From: Prevotella sp.
GTDB taxonomy: Bacteria > Bacteroidota > Bacteroidia > Bacteroidales > Bacteroidaceae
Assembly: GCA_020026195.1 (NCBI GenBank)
Contig: JAHHQW010000036.1
Coordinates: forward strand, 1 to 25,679
Length of the DNA stretch: 25,679 bases
Reading direction: 5' to 3'
Each line of letters opens with the position of its first letter. Position 1 is the first letter of the stretch. Position numbers and translations under genes: made by a program. Below, piece by piece: positions 1 through 7,784 of this stretch. The notes under the pieces were generated by a model that made no database searches, had not been told where the DNA came from, and worked only from the letters and a program-made list of their open reading frames with translations.

Positions 1-56
1 AACCCAATAGTTTACATTATTCTTCCTAAATCCATCCGAAATCGGGCGAGTTTTAG

Positions 57-64
57 TATCTTTG
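57..64 (+). promoter_or_regulatory. Bacteroidota -7 promoter element for the 89-3010 gene cluster
   Basis: TATCTTTG matches the Bacteroidota primary sigma -7 consensus TAnnTTTG exactly. It ends 24 nt before the ATG at 89, which leaves a short leader. No clear TTTG -33 element stands at the usual 19-21 nt upstream, so the call rests on the -7 box and its position. It would drive the oxidoreductase and, given the small gaps, the two envelope genes behind it. Confidence 0.55.
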
Positions 65-88
65 TCTTAAAATACATTATCTGACTAT

Positions 89-1069
89 ATGAAAACTATA
101 CGCTGGGGATTTGTTGGCTGCGGAGAGGTTACCGAAAAGAAATCGGGACCTGCTTTTTCGGAAATACCGGGTTCGTGCGTCGAGGCTGTAATGAGCCGTA
201 ACGAGAATCATGCAAGATCGTATGCCGAACGCCATCACATAAAGAAATGGTACACTGATGCTCTGGAACTGATAGAAGATCCGGAGGTGGATGCCATATA
301 TGTGGCTACACCGCCGTCTACCCATGCCATATATGCGATTATGGCGATGCGTGCAAACAAACCAGTGTATGTGGAAAAACCTCTGGCTTCTAACTATGAG
401 GACTGTGTGCGCATAAACCGTGTGAGTGCACAGACAGGCGTGCCTTGTTTCGTGGCTTACTACAGAAGGTATCTTCCGTATTTCAATAAGGTTAAGAGCA
501 TCATCGATTCGGGACAGCTTGGTAAGATAATGAATGTCCAGGTGAGATTCTCAAGACATCACCGTGACATAAAGGCCGAGGACGGTGGTCTGCCGTGGCG
601 ACTGAAACCTGAAATCGCAGGCGGCGGTTATTTCTACGACCTTGCTCCGCACCAGCTCGACCTTCTGCAATATCTGTTCGGCGTAATAACCGAGGCTTTC
701 GGCATCTGCGAGAACCGACTCGGAGCTTACGATGTGGAAGATAACGTAAGTGCTTGTTTTAAGTTTGAAAGCGACCTGCCGGGCAGCGGTTCATGGTGCT
801 TTTCAGGACATGAATCGTCTGACGAGGACAGCATAGAGGTAATTGGCGAAAAAGGCTCTATGTCGTTCTCCGTTTTCCATTACAAACCTATCGTGGTGAA
901 CGACTGCAACGGAACACAGCAGATTACAGTGCCTAACCCTCCTTATGTGCAGCTGCCGATAATCAGAAGCGTGGTGGAGGACATACAGGGTACAAGTATC
1001 TGTTCGTGCACAAGCGTATCGGCTACTCCTACAAACTGGGTTATGGACCGTATCTTAGGTAAATTTTAG
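89..1069 (+). CDS. Gfo/Idh/MocA family oxidoreductase
   Basis: Predicted cytoplasmic NAD(P)-dependent oxidoreductase acting on a sugar, inositol or related polyol; the substrate cannot be read from the sequence. The N-terminus (residues 4-20) is a Rossmann nucleotide-binding strand-loop-helix with a GFVGCGEV core. The family motif EKPLA lies at 96-100 with the conserved Lys97. The C-terminal dehydrogenase domain carries GGGYFYDLAPHQLD (178-191), whose Asp184 and His188 are the usual substrate-site residues. Length (326 aa) is normal for the family. There is no signal peptide, so it is not one of the Tat-exported members. Translation starts at the ATG 24 nt after a -7 box. The next gene begins 10 bp downstream, which suggests co-transcription, but a metabolic link to the two envelope genes is not obvious. 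Confidence 0.9.
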   Translation: MKTIRWGFVGCGEVTEKKSGPAFSEIPGSCVEAVMSRNENHARSYAERHHIKKWYTDALELIEDPEVDAIYVATPPSTHAIYAIMAMRANKPVYVEKPLASNYEDCVRINRVSAQTGVPCFVAYYRRYLPYFNKVKSIIDSGQLGKIMNVQVRFSRHHRDIKAEDGGLPWRLKPEIAGGGYFYDLAPHQLDLLQYLFGVITEAFGICENRLGAYDVEDNVSACFKFESDLPGSGSWCFSGHESSDEDSIEVIGEKGSMSFSVFHYKPIVVNDCNGTQQITVPNPPYVQLPIIRSVVEDIQGTSICSCTSVSATPTNWVMDRILGKF

Positions 1070-1079
1070 TATTCGGAGA

Positions 1080-2159
1080 ATGCGTTTTCTGAAGTACATA
1101 TTATTTTTAATAGCGTTTGCCTGTGCTGGTTCTGCATCGGCAGGCGACTCCATAGAACATAAGAAGCAGCCTTTCTTCAAATCTCTCATAAACAAGGCTT
1201 ATAAGATTGTAAAGGCTTTCAACGATACCGACGACGACTATATCGAACCGCAGCATTATAACTTTGCGGCAATGATTCAGAACACTAACACTTTTGAGAT
1301 TTACGACCTCGGATTCGACAGAGGACAGAAAATTAAATTTGCATCTGACCCGTCGGTAAAGATTGGTCCGTATTTCGGATGGCGCTGGTTTTTCCTGGGT
1401 TACACCTTCGACGTGAAGAAGATGAACATGAGCAAGGGTAAGAAGGAATTTGACCTGAGTCTTTATAGTTCGCTGATAGGCATCGACCTCTTTTATCGTT
1501 CGTCGGGCAGCAACTGCAAGATTGATAAGATTTCGCTCGGCAACGGTATTGACACGAAGGCTCTGCACGACATCAACTTCAATGGTCTTGACGCAAGTGT
1601 CAAGGGCTTTAACATCTACTATATCTTTAATCACAAGAAGTTTTCTTATCCGGCAGCATTCAGTCAGAGTACCTGCCAGAAGCGCAGCTGCGGTTCGCCC
1701 ATCGCAGGTATAGGCTACACACATCACTCACTGAGTCTTGACTATCATAAGCTGGCGGACGTGATACAGGAAAGACTGCCCGAAGCTAACATCGAACTTG
1801 ACGACAGCTTTAAGTTTAAGAAGGTGAAATACACAGACATCTCTTTATCAGGCGGTTATGCCTACAACTGGGTTTTTGCACGTAACTTTCTGTTCTGTGC
1901 TTCGTTATCGGCTGCCATAGCCTACAATCACAGTACGGGAGATGTCGTTAAGAGTGACGAGAGATACAGAAACTTCTCGTTCTCTAACTTTAATATAGAC
2001 GGTATCGGACGTTTGGGTCTGGTATGGAACAACACAAAATGGTACTGTGGTGCTTCTTCTATATTTCATACTTACAATTATCACCGTAAGCATTTCTCAT
2101 CGAGAAATACTTTTGGTACAATAAATGTTTATTTCGGATTTAACTTTGACCGACGATGA
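1080..2159 (+). CDS. DUF4421-like envelope protein of unknown function
   Basis: A 359-residue exported protein. The N-terminus has a clear signal peptide (basic MRFLK, hydrophobic core, A-G-S-A-S-A cleavage region around residue 21). The mature part is rich in aromatic and alternating hydrophobic residues, with many short segments such as IGPYFGWRWFFLGYTF (about 97-112) and a C-terminal YFGFNF run, as expected for beta strands of a small outer-membrane barrel. Overall length and the N-terminal half resemble the Bacteroidota family DUF4421, recognised from memory and not by search. It overlaps the next gene by 4 bases (ATGA), a sign of translational coupling with the amidase-like protein. An outer-membrane or cell-wall role is inferred; no catalytic motif is visible. 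Confidence 0.65.
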   Translation: MRFLKYILFLIAFACAGSASAGDSIEHKKQPFFKSLINKAYKIVKAFNDTDDDYIEPQHYNFAAMIQNTNTFEIYDLGFDRGQKIKFASDPSVKIGPYFGWRWFFLGYTFDVKKMNMSKGKKEFDLSLYSSLIGIDLFYRSSGSNCKIDKISLGNGIDTKALHDINFNGLDASVKGFNIYYIFNHKKFSYPAAFSQSTCQKRSCGSPIAGIGYTHHSLSLDYHKLADVIQERLPEANIELDDSFKFKKVKYTDISLSGGYAYNWVFARNFLFCASLSAAIAYNHSTGDVVKSDERYRNFSFSNFNIDGIGRLGLVWNNTKWYCGASSIFHTYNYHRKHFSSRNTFGTINVYFGFNFDRR

Positions 2160-3010
2160 AAAAAATATTATCATTAATAATTGTCCTTACATGCTGCGTA
2201 TGCGGTAAGGCTCAGAATGACGTATTATACAACAGGAATGACAGCGTAAAGATAGAACGTCTGCTGAAGGAAGCGGCTGATATGCCGAAAGATACCAATC
2301 CGGTGCTTTACTTTGCACGTAAGTTCATCGGTATTCCTTACGTTGCGCATACTCTCGAAACAGACGGCAGGGAACGTCTGGTGATAAACACACGTCAGCT
2401 TGACTGTCTGACACTTGTAGAGAATTCTACGGCACTTGCCATCTGCCATAACAATAATCTTTCACGTTTTAAAGATTTCTGTGATGTTCTGCGATATATC
2501 CGTTACCGCGGTGGCGTAACAGACGGTTATGCTTCGAGAATTCATTATTTTTCTGAATGGATTACCGACAATAAGGCCAAAGGTCTGGTGGATAACATAG
2601 AATTTTCATCTGTTCCGTTCACTGCCACCGGTAAGGTGAATGTGTGGTTCATGGGCAGACATCCTGAAAAATACAAGATGCTGAAAGGTAAACAGGATGA
2701 CATCAATAAGATTCGTAATATCGAAAAACGTGTGAACGGTCAGACTTTCAGATACATTCCGAAGAATGAAATAAAGGATAATGCGATAATGCGCAATGCT
2801 ATTCACGACGGTGACATTCTTGCCATCGTTACAACAATGGCTGGTCTCGACATCGCTCACGTCGGCGTGGCGGCATGGCACAAAGATGGTCTGCATCTTC
2901 TTAATGCCTCGTCAATTCATCACAAGGTGGTGGAAGAGCCCATGACGTTATACCAATATATGCAGAAACATCCTTCTCAATTAGGAATAAGAGTGATAAG
3001 GGTGATGTAA
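2156..3010 (+). CDS. DUF1460 (N-acetylmuramoyl-L-alanine amidase-like) cysteine hydrolase
   Basis: Predicted periplasmic peptidoglycan hydrolase of the DUF1460 family, which has an NlpC/P60-like papain fold. Residues 1-20 form a signal peptide ending GKAQ. The probable nucleophile is Cys84 in QLDCLTLVEN (81-90), at the start of a helix as in NlpC/P60 enzymes. The matching His is His235 in DIAHVGVA (232-239), and LLNASS (248-253) is the usual third-residue region. The length of 284 aa is typical. The start codon lies inside the stop of the DUF4421 gene (ATGA at 2156-2159), so the two are probably translationally coupled. By family knowledge it should cut an amide bond in peptidoglycan stem peptides or muropeptides; the exact bond is not determined here. 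No strong terminator follows in the 34-bp gap before the convergent regulator gene. Confidence 0.85.
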   Translation: MKKILSLIIVLTCCVCGKAQNDVLYNRNDSVKIERLLKEAADMPKDTNPVLYFARKFIGIPYVAHTLETDGRERLVINTRQLDCLTLVENSTALAICHNNNLSRFKDFCDVLRYIRYRGGVTDGYASRIHYFSEWITDNKAKGLVDNIEFSSVPFTATGKVNVWFMGRHPEKYKMLKGKQDDINKIRNIEKRVNGQTFRYIPKNEIKDNAIMRNAIHDGDILAIVTTMAGLDIAHVGVAAWHKDGLHLLNASSIHHKVVEEPMTLYQYMQKHPSQLGIRVIRVM

Positions 3011-3044
3011 AAAGCAATCTATAATATAGAACGAATTTTTTATT

Positions 3045-4385
3045 CTATTTCTGTTTACTTTTTCTATATTCGGCAGGTGTGGTACCAACAATCTTTTTAA
3101 AAGCCCTTATAAAACTAGTAGCATTTTTGTATCCTATTTTTTCATATATAGATTGAATTGTATAACTCTTGCAAATCTCATCATCTTCCAACATTTTGCA
3201 TGCTTCTTCTATACGTTTTTTGTTAAGTAAATATTTAAAGTTATGCTGATATTTTTTATTTATAACCCACGAAACATACTTTGTATTCGATTGAATCTCA
3301 TCAGCTAACATTTGCAGACTAAAATCAGGATCGAATACATATTTCATATCATTAATCAATTTATCTATCTTAATAAAAAGATCTTCAATTTGCTCATCAT
3401 TTAAAAGCAATGCCTCATTTTCATTCTTTTTTGATGTCCTATAATTTTTCTTATAATATAAAACAGATACCAATATTATAATAATGATCACTATTACAAT
3501 AGCAATCTTTATAAAAAGATTTGTATACAATGATTCATATCGGTTCTTTTCGTATTCTTGGAGCTTAAACGAAGATTCAAAAAATGAATCTATGTTATAA
3601 AGGCTATCCTTCATACTGGTGTAATAATGTCTATATTTTTTCTCATTATCTTTATCACCAAGATTAGCATAAGTAGTATAAAGTACATTGTAAGAATTTA
3701 CAAGAAGTTCTGTATTTTTCTCTTTTAAAGCCCTTTCTTCGCATAATTTTCCCCATTTAAGAGAATTATCATAATCTTTCAAGAAAACATATATATTTGC
3801 TATTTCATTTTCTTGATACATTTCGTTCAAATGCCCCATATTATTATCCTTTGCAAATTTTAAGGCTCTCTTATGTGCATTAATGGCTTCTTTATATTTC
3901 TTTTCGACAAACAATATTTTCGCTTCGTCATACAAAAGATAATAAGACCATGAATCTTTGTAGTTATCAGGAGGAGTCTCTTTAAGGATTTTAAAATATT
4001 TATTTGCTTTTTCTACGTCACCTAAATCACAATATATTCTTATTAAATTTATTAAAAAACTACTTTTAAGATCATTATTATTTGCACGAACAGCACCTTT
4101 ATAACCTTTTTCTAAATAAAAGCGACAATGCAGATTGTCTCCAAAATTAGAATAAATATTTGCAATATAACCAACACAAGCCAAGTATATCTCTGAATTA
4201 TTTTCCTTTTCGGCTAATTTCATTGCCTTAATGTAATAATCCAGAGCTTCAGAATAGTTTTGACTATAATATAATGAATCAGCATGTGAATACTCAACAT
4301 CTGACGATCTAACCTTTTCGTTAATATCTGCATTGCTTGTCAATGCAATAAATAACAAAATTAAAAGTGCGAATACATTTTTCAT
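3045..4385 (-). CDS. Membrane-anchored TPR and AraC-type HTH transcriptional regulator
   Basis: A 446-residue one-protein sensor-regulator. Order of parts: signal peptide (1-19, ending SNAD), a long helical region of tetratricopeptide repeats (about 35-255, with repeat signatures such as YSQNYSEALDYYIKAMKLA), a short linker, one very hydrophobic membrane helix of Ile and Val (about 291-310), a basic stop-transfer stretch (YYKKNYRTSKK), and a C-terminal AraC/XylS helix-turn-helix domain (about 350-443). The last helix region, IGYKNATSFIRAFKKIVGTTPAEYRK, carries the family signature. Topology predicts TPRs in the periplasm and DNA binding in the cytoplasm. It has its own promoter, divergent from the secreted-protein operon at 4562-10727, its most likely target (inferred). 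The gene is strikingly AT-rich, like that operon. No histidine kinase or receiver domain is present, so it is not a classic hybrid two-component system. Confidence 0.88.
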   Translation of the reverse strand: MKNVFALLILLFIALTSNADINEKVRSSDVEYSHADSLYYSQNYSEALDYYIKAMKLAEKENNSEIYLACVGYIANIYSNFGDNLHCRFYLEKGYKGAVRANNNDLKSSFLINLIRIYCDLGDVEKANKYFKILKETPPDNYKDSWSYYLLYDEAKILFVEKKYKEAINAHKRALKFAKDNNMGHLNEMYQENEIANIYVFLKDYDNSLKWGKLCEERALKEKNTELLVNSYNVLYTTYANLGDKDNEKKYRHYYTSMKDSLYNIDSFFESSFKLQEYEKNRYESLYTNLFIKIAIVIVIIIIILVSVLYYKKNYRTSKKNENEALLLNDEQIEDLFIKIDKLINDMKYVFDPDFSLQMLADEIQSNTKYVSWVINKKYQHNFKYLLNKKRIEEACKMLEDDEICKSYTIQSIYEKIGYKNATSFIRAFKKIVGTTPAEYRKSKQK

Positions 4386-4408
4386 ATTCTGTATTATTTT
4401 TAATGTTA

Positions 4409-4439
4409 CAAAAGTAATATTTATATTCTATATATGCAA
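4409..4439 (-). promoter_or_regulatory. Sigma-ABfr-type promoter of the TPR/AraC regulator gene
   Basis: Read on the minus strand, TACTTTTG (4416-4409) matches the -7 consensus TAnnTTTG, and TTG (4439-4437) sits 20 nt upstream as the -33 element. The -7 box ends 23 nt from the start codon at 4385. A short inverted repeat TTAC-AAAA-GTAA (4406-4417) overlaps the -7 box and could take part in autoregulation. Confidence 0.65.
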
Positions 4440-4507
4440 CATTAACCGAATTTACACTTGTTTTTTATTAAAATTCAAGAATTGTGAACTATATCATATA
4501 TTTATTC

Positions 4508-4538
4508 TTTGATTTTTAATTTTTATTTTCTAAATTCG
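4508..4538 (+). promoter_or_regulatory. Sigma-ABfr-type promoter of the secreted-protein operon
   Basis: TTTG at 4508-4511 (-33) and TAAATTCG at 4531-4538 (-7, TAnnTTCG variant) are separated by 19 nt, the consensus spacing. The ATG at 4562 follows 23 nt later. Together with the promoter at 4409-4439 it makes a divergent pair in a 176-bp intergenic region, leaving about 70 bp between the two -33 elements for regulator binding. Confidence 0.7.
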
Positions 4539-4561
4539 GAATACAAAAATATATAAAAACT

Positions 4562-6166
4562 ATGAAAAAAGCTTTGTTATTATTTACATTGGGATTATTT
4601 TCATTAATAATAAATGCCCAAAAAAGAATGGTTGTAATAGAAGAATTTACTAACAGTGGATGTGGTCCATGTGCTGCTTTTGCACCTGTTTTAGATCGTG
4701 TTGTTAACAATCGTCTGTGTGATGTTATTGCAATTAAATATCATGGTTCATATCCTGATCCAAAAGATCCGTTCTTACTAGAGAATAAAGCTGATATACA
4801 ACAAAGAGAACATTTTTATAGTATAAATAGTTATCCTTCTACCTTATATAATGGAAAGGAAGAGCAACACTCTACTAACGAGTACATACTAAATGATATT
4901 ATTGATAAATATCTACAACAAGAAGAAATTATAAAAATAGATTTTACTAAGACTTTAATCGACAATGATAATGTTAAGTTTAATATAAACCTTAAGCCAT
5001 TAAAGGAAGTTAAGTTAAGCAATCTTCGTTTGATAGTTGTAATGCTTGAAGAATACATCAAATTAGACGAACCTTTTAGAAATGGTGAAACCGAAGTAGA
5101 ATACACAATGCGTAAAATGCTTCCTAATGCTGATGGAAAAGCTCTACCATCAATATTGGAAAAAGGAAATGTATACTCTTACGAAATGACATCTGACATG
5201 TATAATTATTATAATAAATCCGAGCTTGGTGCTGTAGCTTTTGTACAAAACTTTGATACAAAAGATATTATAGCTTCTGCATACATTCCTAGAGATGCTA
5301 AATTTCAGAATCAATTGTCTATTAATAACGTCATTGATATTCCTTATAAAGTTTGCACACCTGAATTCTACGGAAGAATAGCTTTACGTAATGATGGTGC
5401 GAACACAATAAAATCTGCGAAATTGCATGTTTCAGTTAACGATATCGAAAAAGTGTATGATTATAATGGGAATTTAGGATATCTGGAAAGGGACACTTTC
5501 GAAATAACTGATTTTCCACAATATCAGATAAATAAAGATTATAATAATGTAAAAGTGTATGTAAGTAATATAAACGAGACATATGAAAATGAATCATCCT
5601 CTGATTATTTTACAGGTTTCTTTAGTTCTGTACGTATAAAAGGTGGCGCTTTGCTTAAACTTTATACAGACAATAAGCCTGAAGAAATATCTTGGACATT
5701 ATATAACTCAGCTGGAGACGTAATACAGAAGAGTACTAAATACGACCAGCCTCGTAAAATATACAAAGAGAACCTTATAATAGACAAGGACGACTGCTAT
5801 ACTATTGAGTTTTACGATGAAGGTGGTGATGGCATAATAGGTGATTTCGGAAACGGATACTACATCTTATATGAAATAAAATCAGATGGAAAAACTAAAA
5901 AAATAGTAGCATCTGAATACGATACTAAATATCATACATTACATTTTTACATGGAAGATGCAAATACAGAATTAGGTATAGAAGATATAAAAACAAGCGA
6001 CAATTCTACAATAGATATCTTCGATTGTAATGGAAAATATATTACTACAATTTCAAGTAAGGAAATGAATAAGAAGACATTATCAAAATACAATAACGAA
6101 GTATTAATCTTAAAGATTGATAATGGAAAAACAATAAGAACAGAAAAATATATATTAAATAATTAA
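4562..6166 (+). CDS. Secreted Omp28/thioredoxin-like protein with CGPC motif and T9SS-type tail
   Basis: A 534-residue exported protein, first gene of a three-gene operon. Residues 1-19 are a signal peptide ending IINA. Directly after it comes a thioredoxin-like domain: VVIEEFTNSGCGPCAAFAP (24-42) holds the redox pair Cys34 and Cys37, and SYPSTLYNG (90-98) supplies the usual cis-proline, Pro92. This is the layout of Omp28-related proteins. Around 409-433 is a CYTIEFYDEGGDGI...GNGYY segment, common in Bacteroidota secreted proteins and probably metal-binding. The last 65 residues (470-534) have the T9SS type A pattern: D-x-x-G-K, then a strand, then LKIDNGKTIRTEKYIL. Inference: exported across the outer membrane and surface-anchored or released, acting on disulfides. 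The ATG is 23 nt from a good promoter. The gene is AT-rich. Confidence 0.82.
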   Translation: MKKALLLFTLGLFSLIINAQKRMVVIEEFTNSGCGPCAAFAPVLDRVVNNRLCDVIAIKYHGSYPDPKDPFLLENKADIQQREHFYSINSYPSTLYNGKEEQHSTNEYILNDIIDKYLQQEEIIKIDFTKTLIDNDNVKFNINLKPLKEVKLSNLRLIVVMLEEYIKLDEPFRNGETEVEYTMRKMLPNADGKALPSILEKGNVYSYEMTSDMYNYYNKSELGAVAFVQNFDTKDIIASAYIPRDAKFQNQLSINNVIDIPYKVCTPEFYGRIALRNDGANTIKSAKLHVSVNDIEKVYDYNGNLGYLERDTFEITDFPQYQINKDYNNVKVYVSNINETYENESSSDYFTGFFSSVRIKGGALLKLYTDNKPEEISWTLYNSAGDVIQKSTKYDQPRKIYKENLIIDKDDCYTIEFYDEGGDGIIGDFGNGYYILYEIKSDGKTKKIVASEYDTKYHTLHFYMEDANTELGIEDIKTSDNSTIDIFDCNGKYITTISSKEMNKKTLSKYNNEVLILKIDNGKTIRTEKYILNN

Positions 6167-6177
6167 CTTTTAACATT

Positions 6178-7743
6178 ATGAAGAAACAAACATTAAAAAC
6201 AGCAGTAGCAGTAGCATTATTCGCGGCATTTTTAACACCTAGTAAAGTTTCTGCTCAATGGAATGAAGACAAAAATTATGTCAGTCTAATTACATTCACT
6301 GAAGAGGATGGAGAATTTTATGCTTCTTCACCAGATGTTGCACGCACAAAAGATGGCAAATTCTGGCTTACATATAAGATGTATGAAAAAGATGGTGTAC
6401 ATACATATCTAGAACTTTTCGATAAAGATTTACATAGATTATTCGAACAACCTATTAAGGTTAACCATTATATGACTCCTACTTGGTGGTCTAAGAATGG
6501 TTTAGCAGTCGCTAGTGATGGATCAGCCCTTGTTAGTATTGCTGACTCAAGAACAGAATGCAAAGGAATGTCTTATGAAGAGATAACAGCAGAAGACTTT
6601 GACGCCCATTCTTTCCAACCAACAATCTATAAGATTAACCAAGACGGAGACTTTGAATGGGGACTTGACGGTATTACTTATGAAACATTACAGTATGCAC
6701 CATATTCACAGATTATGGTAATTGGAGATGATATATACTGGAAGATAATTGATGCTACAGAAGACTGGGAAATAGGTGGTCCTTATCTTATGCGTCTTGA
6801 TAACGACGGAAACTACGGATATGACGAATTCAAGAGAATCGGAGGCCAATTTATTCCTTCTACAAATGGTGATTTTCTAGTAGTAAACGGAATGTCTGAA
6901 GTAATGCGTTATGACAGAGACTGTAACAATGTATGGAGTGAGCCTGTAACTTTTGATAGATTTAGTTGTTCTTCAATGGCAATGGATCCATACCAACTTG
7001 CATCTGATGGCGAAGGTGGTGTAGCTGTAGCTTTCTTGAGAAATATGGGAAAGTTTTCACATAACGTACGTGTACAATATATTAACGGTGACGGAGAACT
7101 AGGATTTGGTATTGAGGGACTTGACACTTACGCACCTCAAGAATTTGAACATAGCTATCCTATAATCTCATCGAACAATAAAACTAAGGAAATATTAGTA
7201 AACTTTATAAGTAATTTTGACAACCATAACTTTACATTTAATTCAAGTAAATTCTCTTATAACGGTGAATATCTTTGGGGTGACGTAGGTAAAGAAATGG
7301 CATCAAAGAAATCTCAATCAGGTTTCTGCTATAGTCCAAAAGCAAGCAGACCTGTCGATCAAGATGAATGGATAGTTTTCTATAGCGATAATATTGGTTT
7401 CGCTGACGAATCACTATGTATAACACGTATAGACAAAGATGGAAACAAAATATGGAAAAAAGTTATTGGTCGTTCAATAGATATTTGGGATACAAATTTA
7501 TTCTGTGATGAAGAAGCTTCTTATATATTCTGGCGCGATGAAAATAAAGACAGAGGTATTCATGCTTTAAGAATATTCAATGACGGAACTTTCGAAACAC
7601 CAGCAGGTATTGACGAGAATGAAATTTATGACGGTGATCCTATCGCTTACTATAGTATTGACGGAAAGAAACTTGCGACTCCTCAGAAGGGTATTAATAT
7701 TGCAAAATACTCTGATGGAAAAACAAGGAAAATAATTAAATAA
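6178..7743 (+). CDS. Secreted repeat protein, probable beta-propeller, with T9SS-like tail
   Basis: A 521-residue exported protein; specific function not recognised. The signal peptide (1-26) ends KVSAQ. The body contains at least seven spaced copies of a turn motif of the form (R/Y)-I-(D/N)-x-D-G-x-x-x-W: YKINQDGDFEWG (151-162), MRLDNDGNYGY (205-215), MRYDRDCNNVW (243-253), YINGDGELGFG (301-311), FSYNGEYLWG (359-368), TRIDKDGNKIW (416-426) and LRIFNDGTFE (464-473). Regular spacing of such turns suggests a beta-propeller. The C-terminal tail (490-521) reads YYSIDGKKLATPQKGINIAK, then YSDGKTRKIIK. This differs from the classic type A tail but closely resembles the tail of the protein at 11279-13300. 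It starts 11 bp after the preceding gene, so the two are co-transcribed. No catalytic residues are evident. Confidence 0.75.
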   Translation: MKKQTLKTAVAVALFAAFLTPSKVSAQWNEDKNYVSLITFTEEDGEFYASSPDVARTKDGKFWLTYKMYEKDGVHTYLELFDKDLHRLFEQPIKVNHYMTPTWWSKNGLAVASDGSALVSIADSRTECKGMSYEEITAEDFDAHSFQPTIYKINQDGDFEWGLDGITYETLQYAPYSQIMVIGDDIYWKIIDATEDWEIGGPYLMRLDNDGNYGYDEFKRIGGQFIPSTNGDFLVVNGMSEVMRYDRDCNNVWSEPVTFDRFSCSSMAMDPYQLASDGEGGVAVAFLRNMGKFSHNVRVQYINGDGELGFGIEGLDTYAPQEFEHSYPIISSNNKTKEILVNFISNFDNHNFTFNSSKFSYNGEYLWGDVGKEMASKKSQSGFCYSPKASRPVDQDEWIVFYSDNIGFADESLCITRIDKDGNKIWKKVIGRSIDIWDTNLFCDEEASYIFWRDENKDRGIHALRIFNDGTFETPAGIDENEIYDGDPIAYYSIDGKKLATPQKGINIAKYSDGKTRKIIK

Positions 7744-7784
7744 CTCACCTACTTTTAATTTTTAACAACTAATATTTAGTAATT

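Noticed and set aside
1107..1727. 206-residue open frame on the minus strand
   Set aside because: It lies wholly inside the DUF4421 gene on the other strand, has no promoter or signal of its own, and its composition is that of an antisense shadow.
3011..3044. Possible shared terminator between the convergent DUF1460 and regulator genes
   Set aside because: Only a weak TAGAA...TTCTA pairing around a T-rich run is visible, too weak to annotate.
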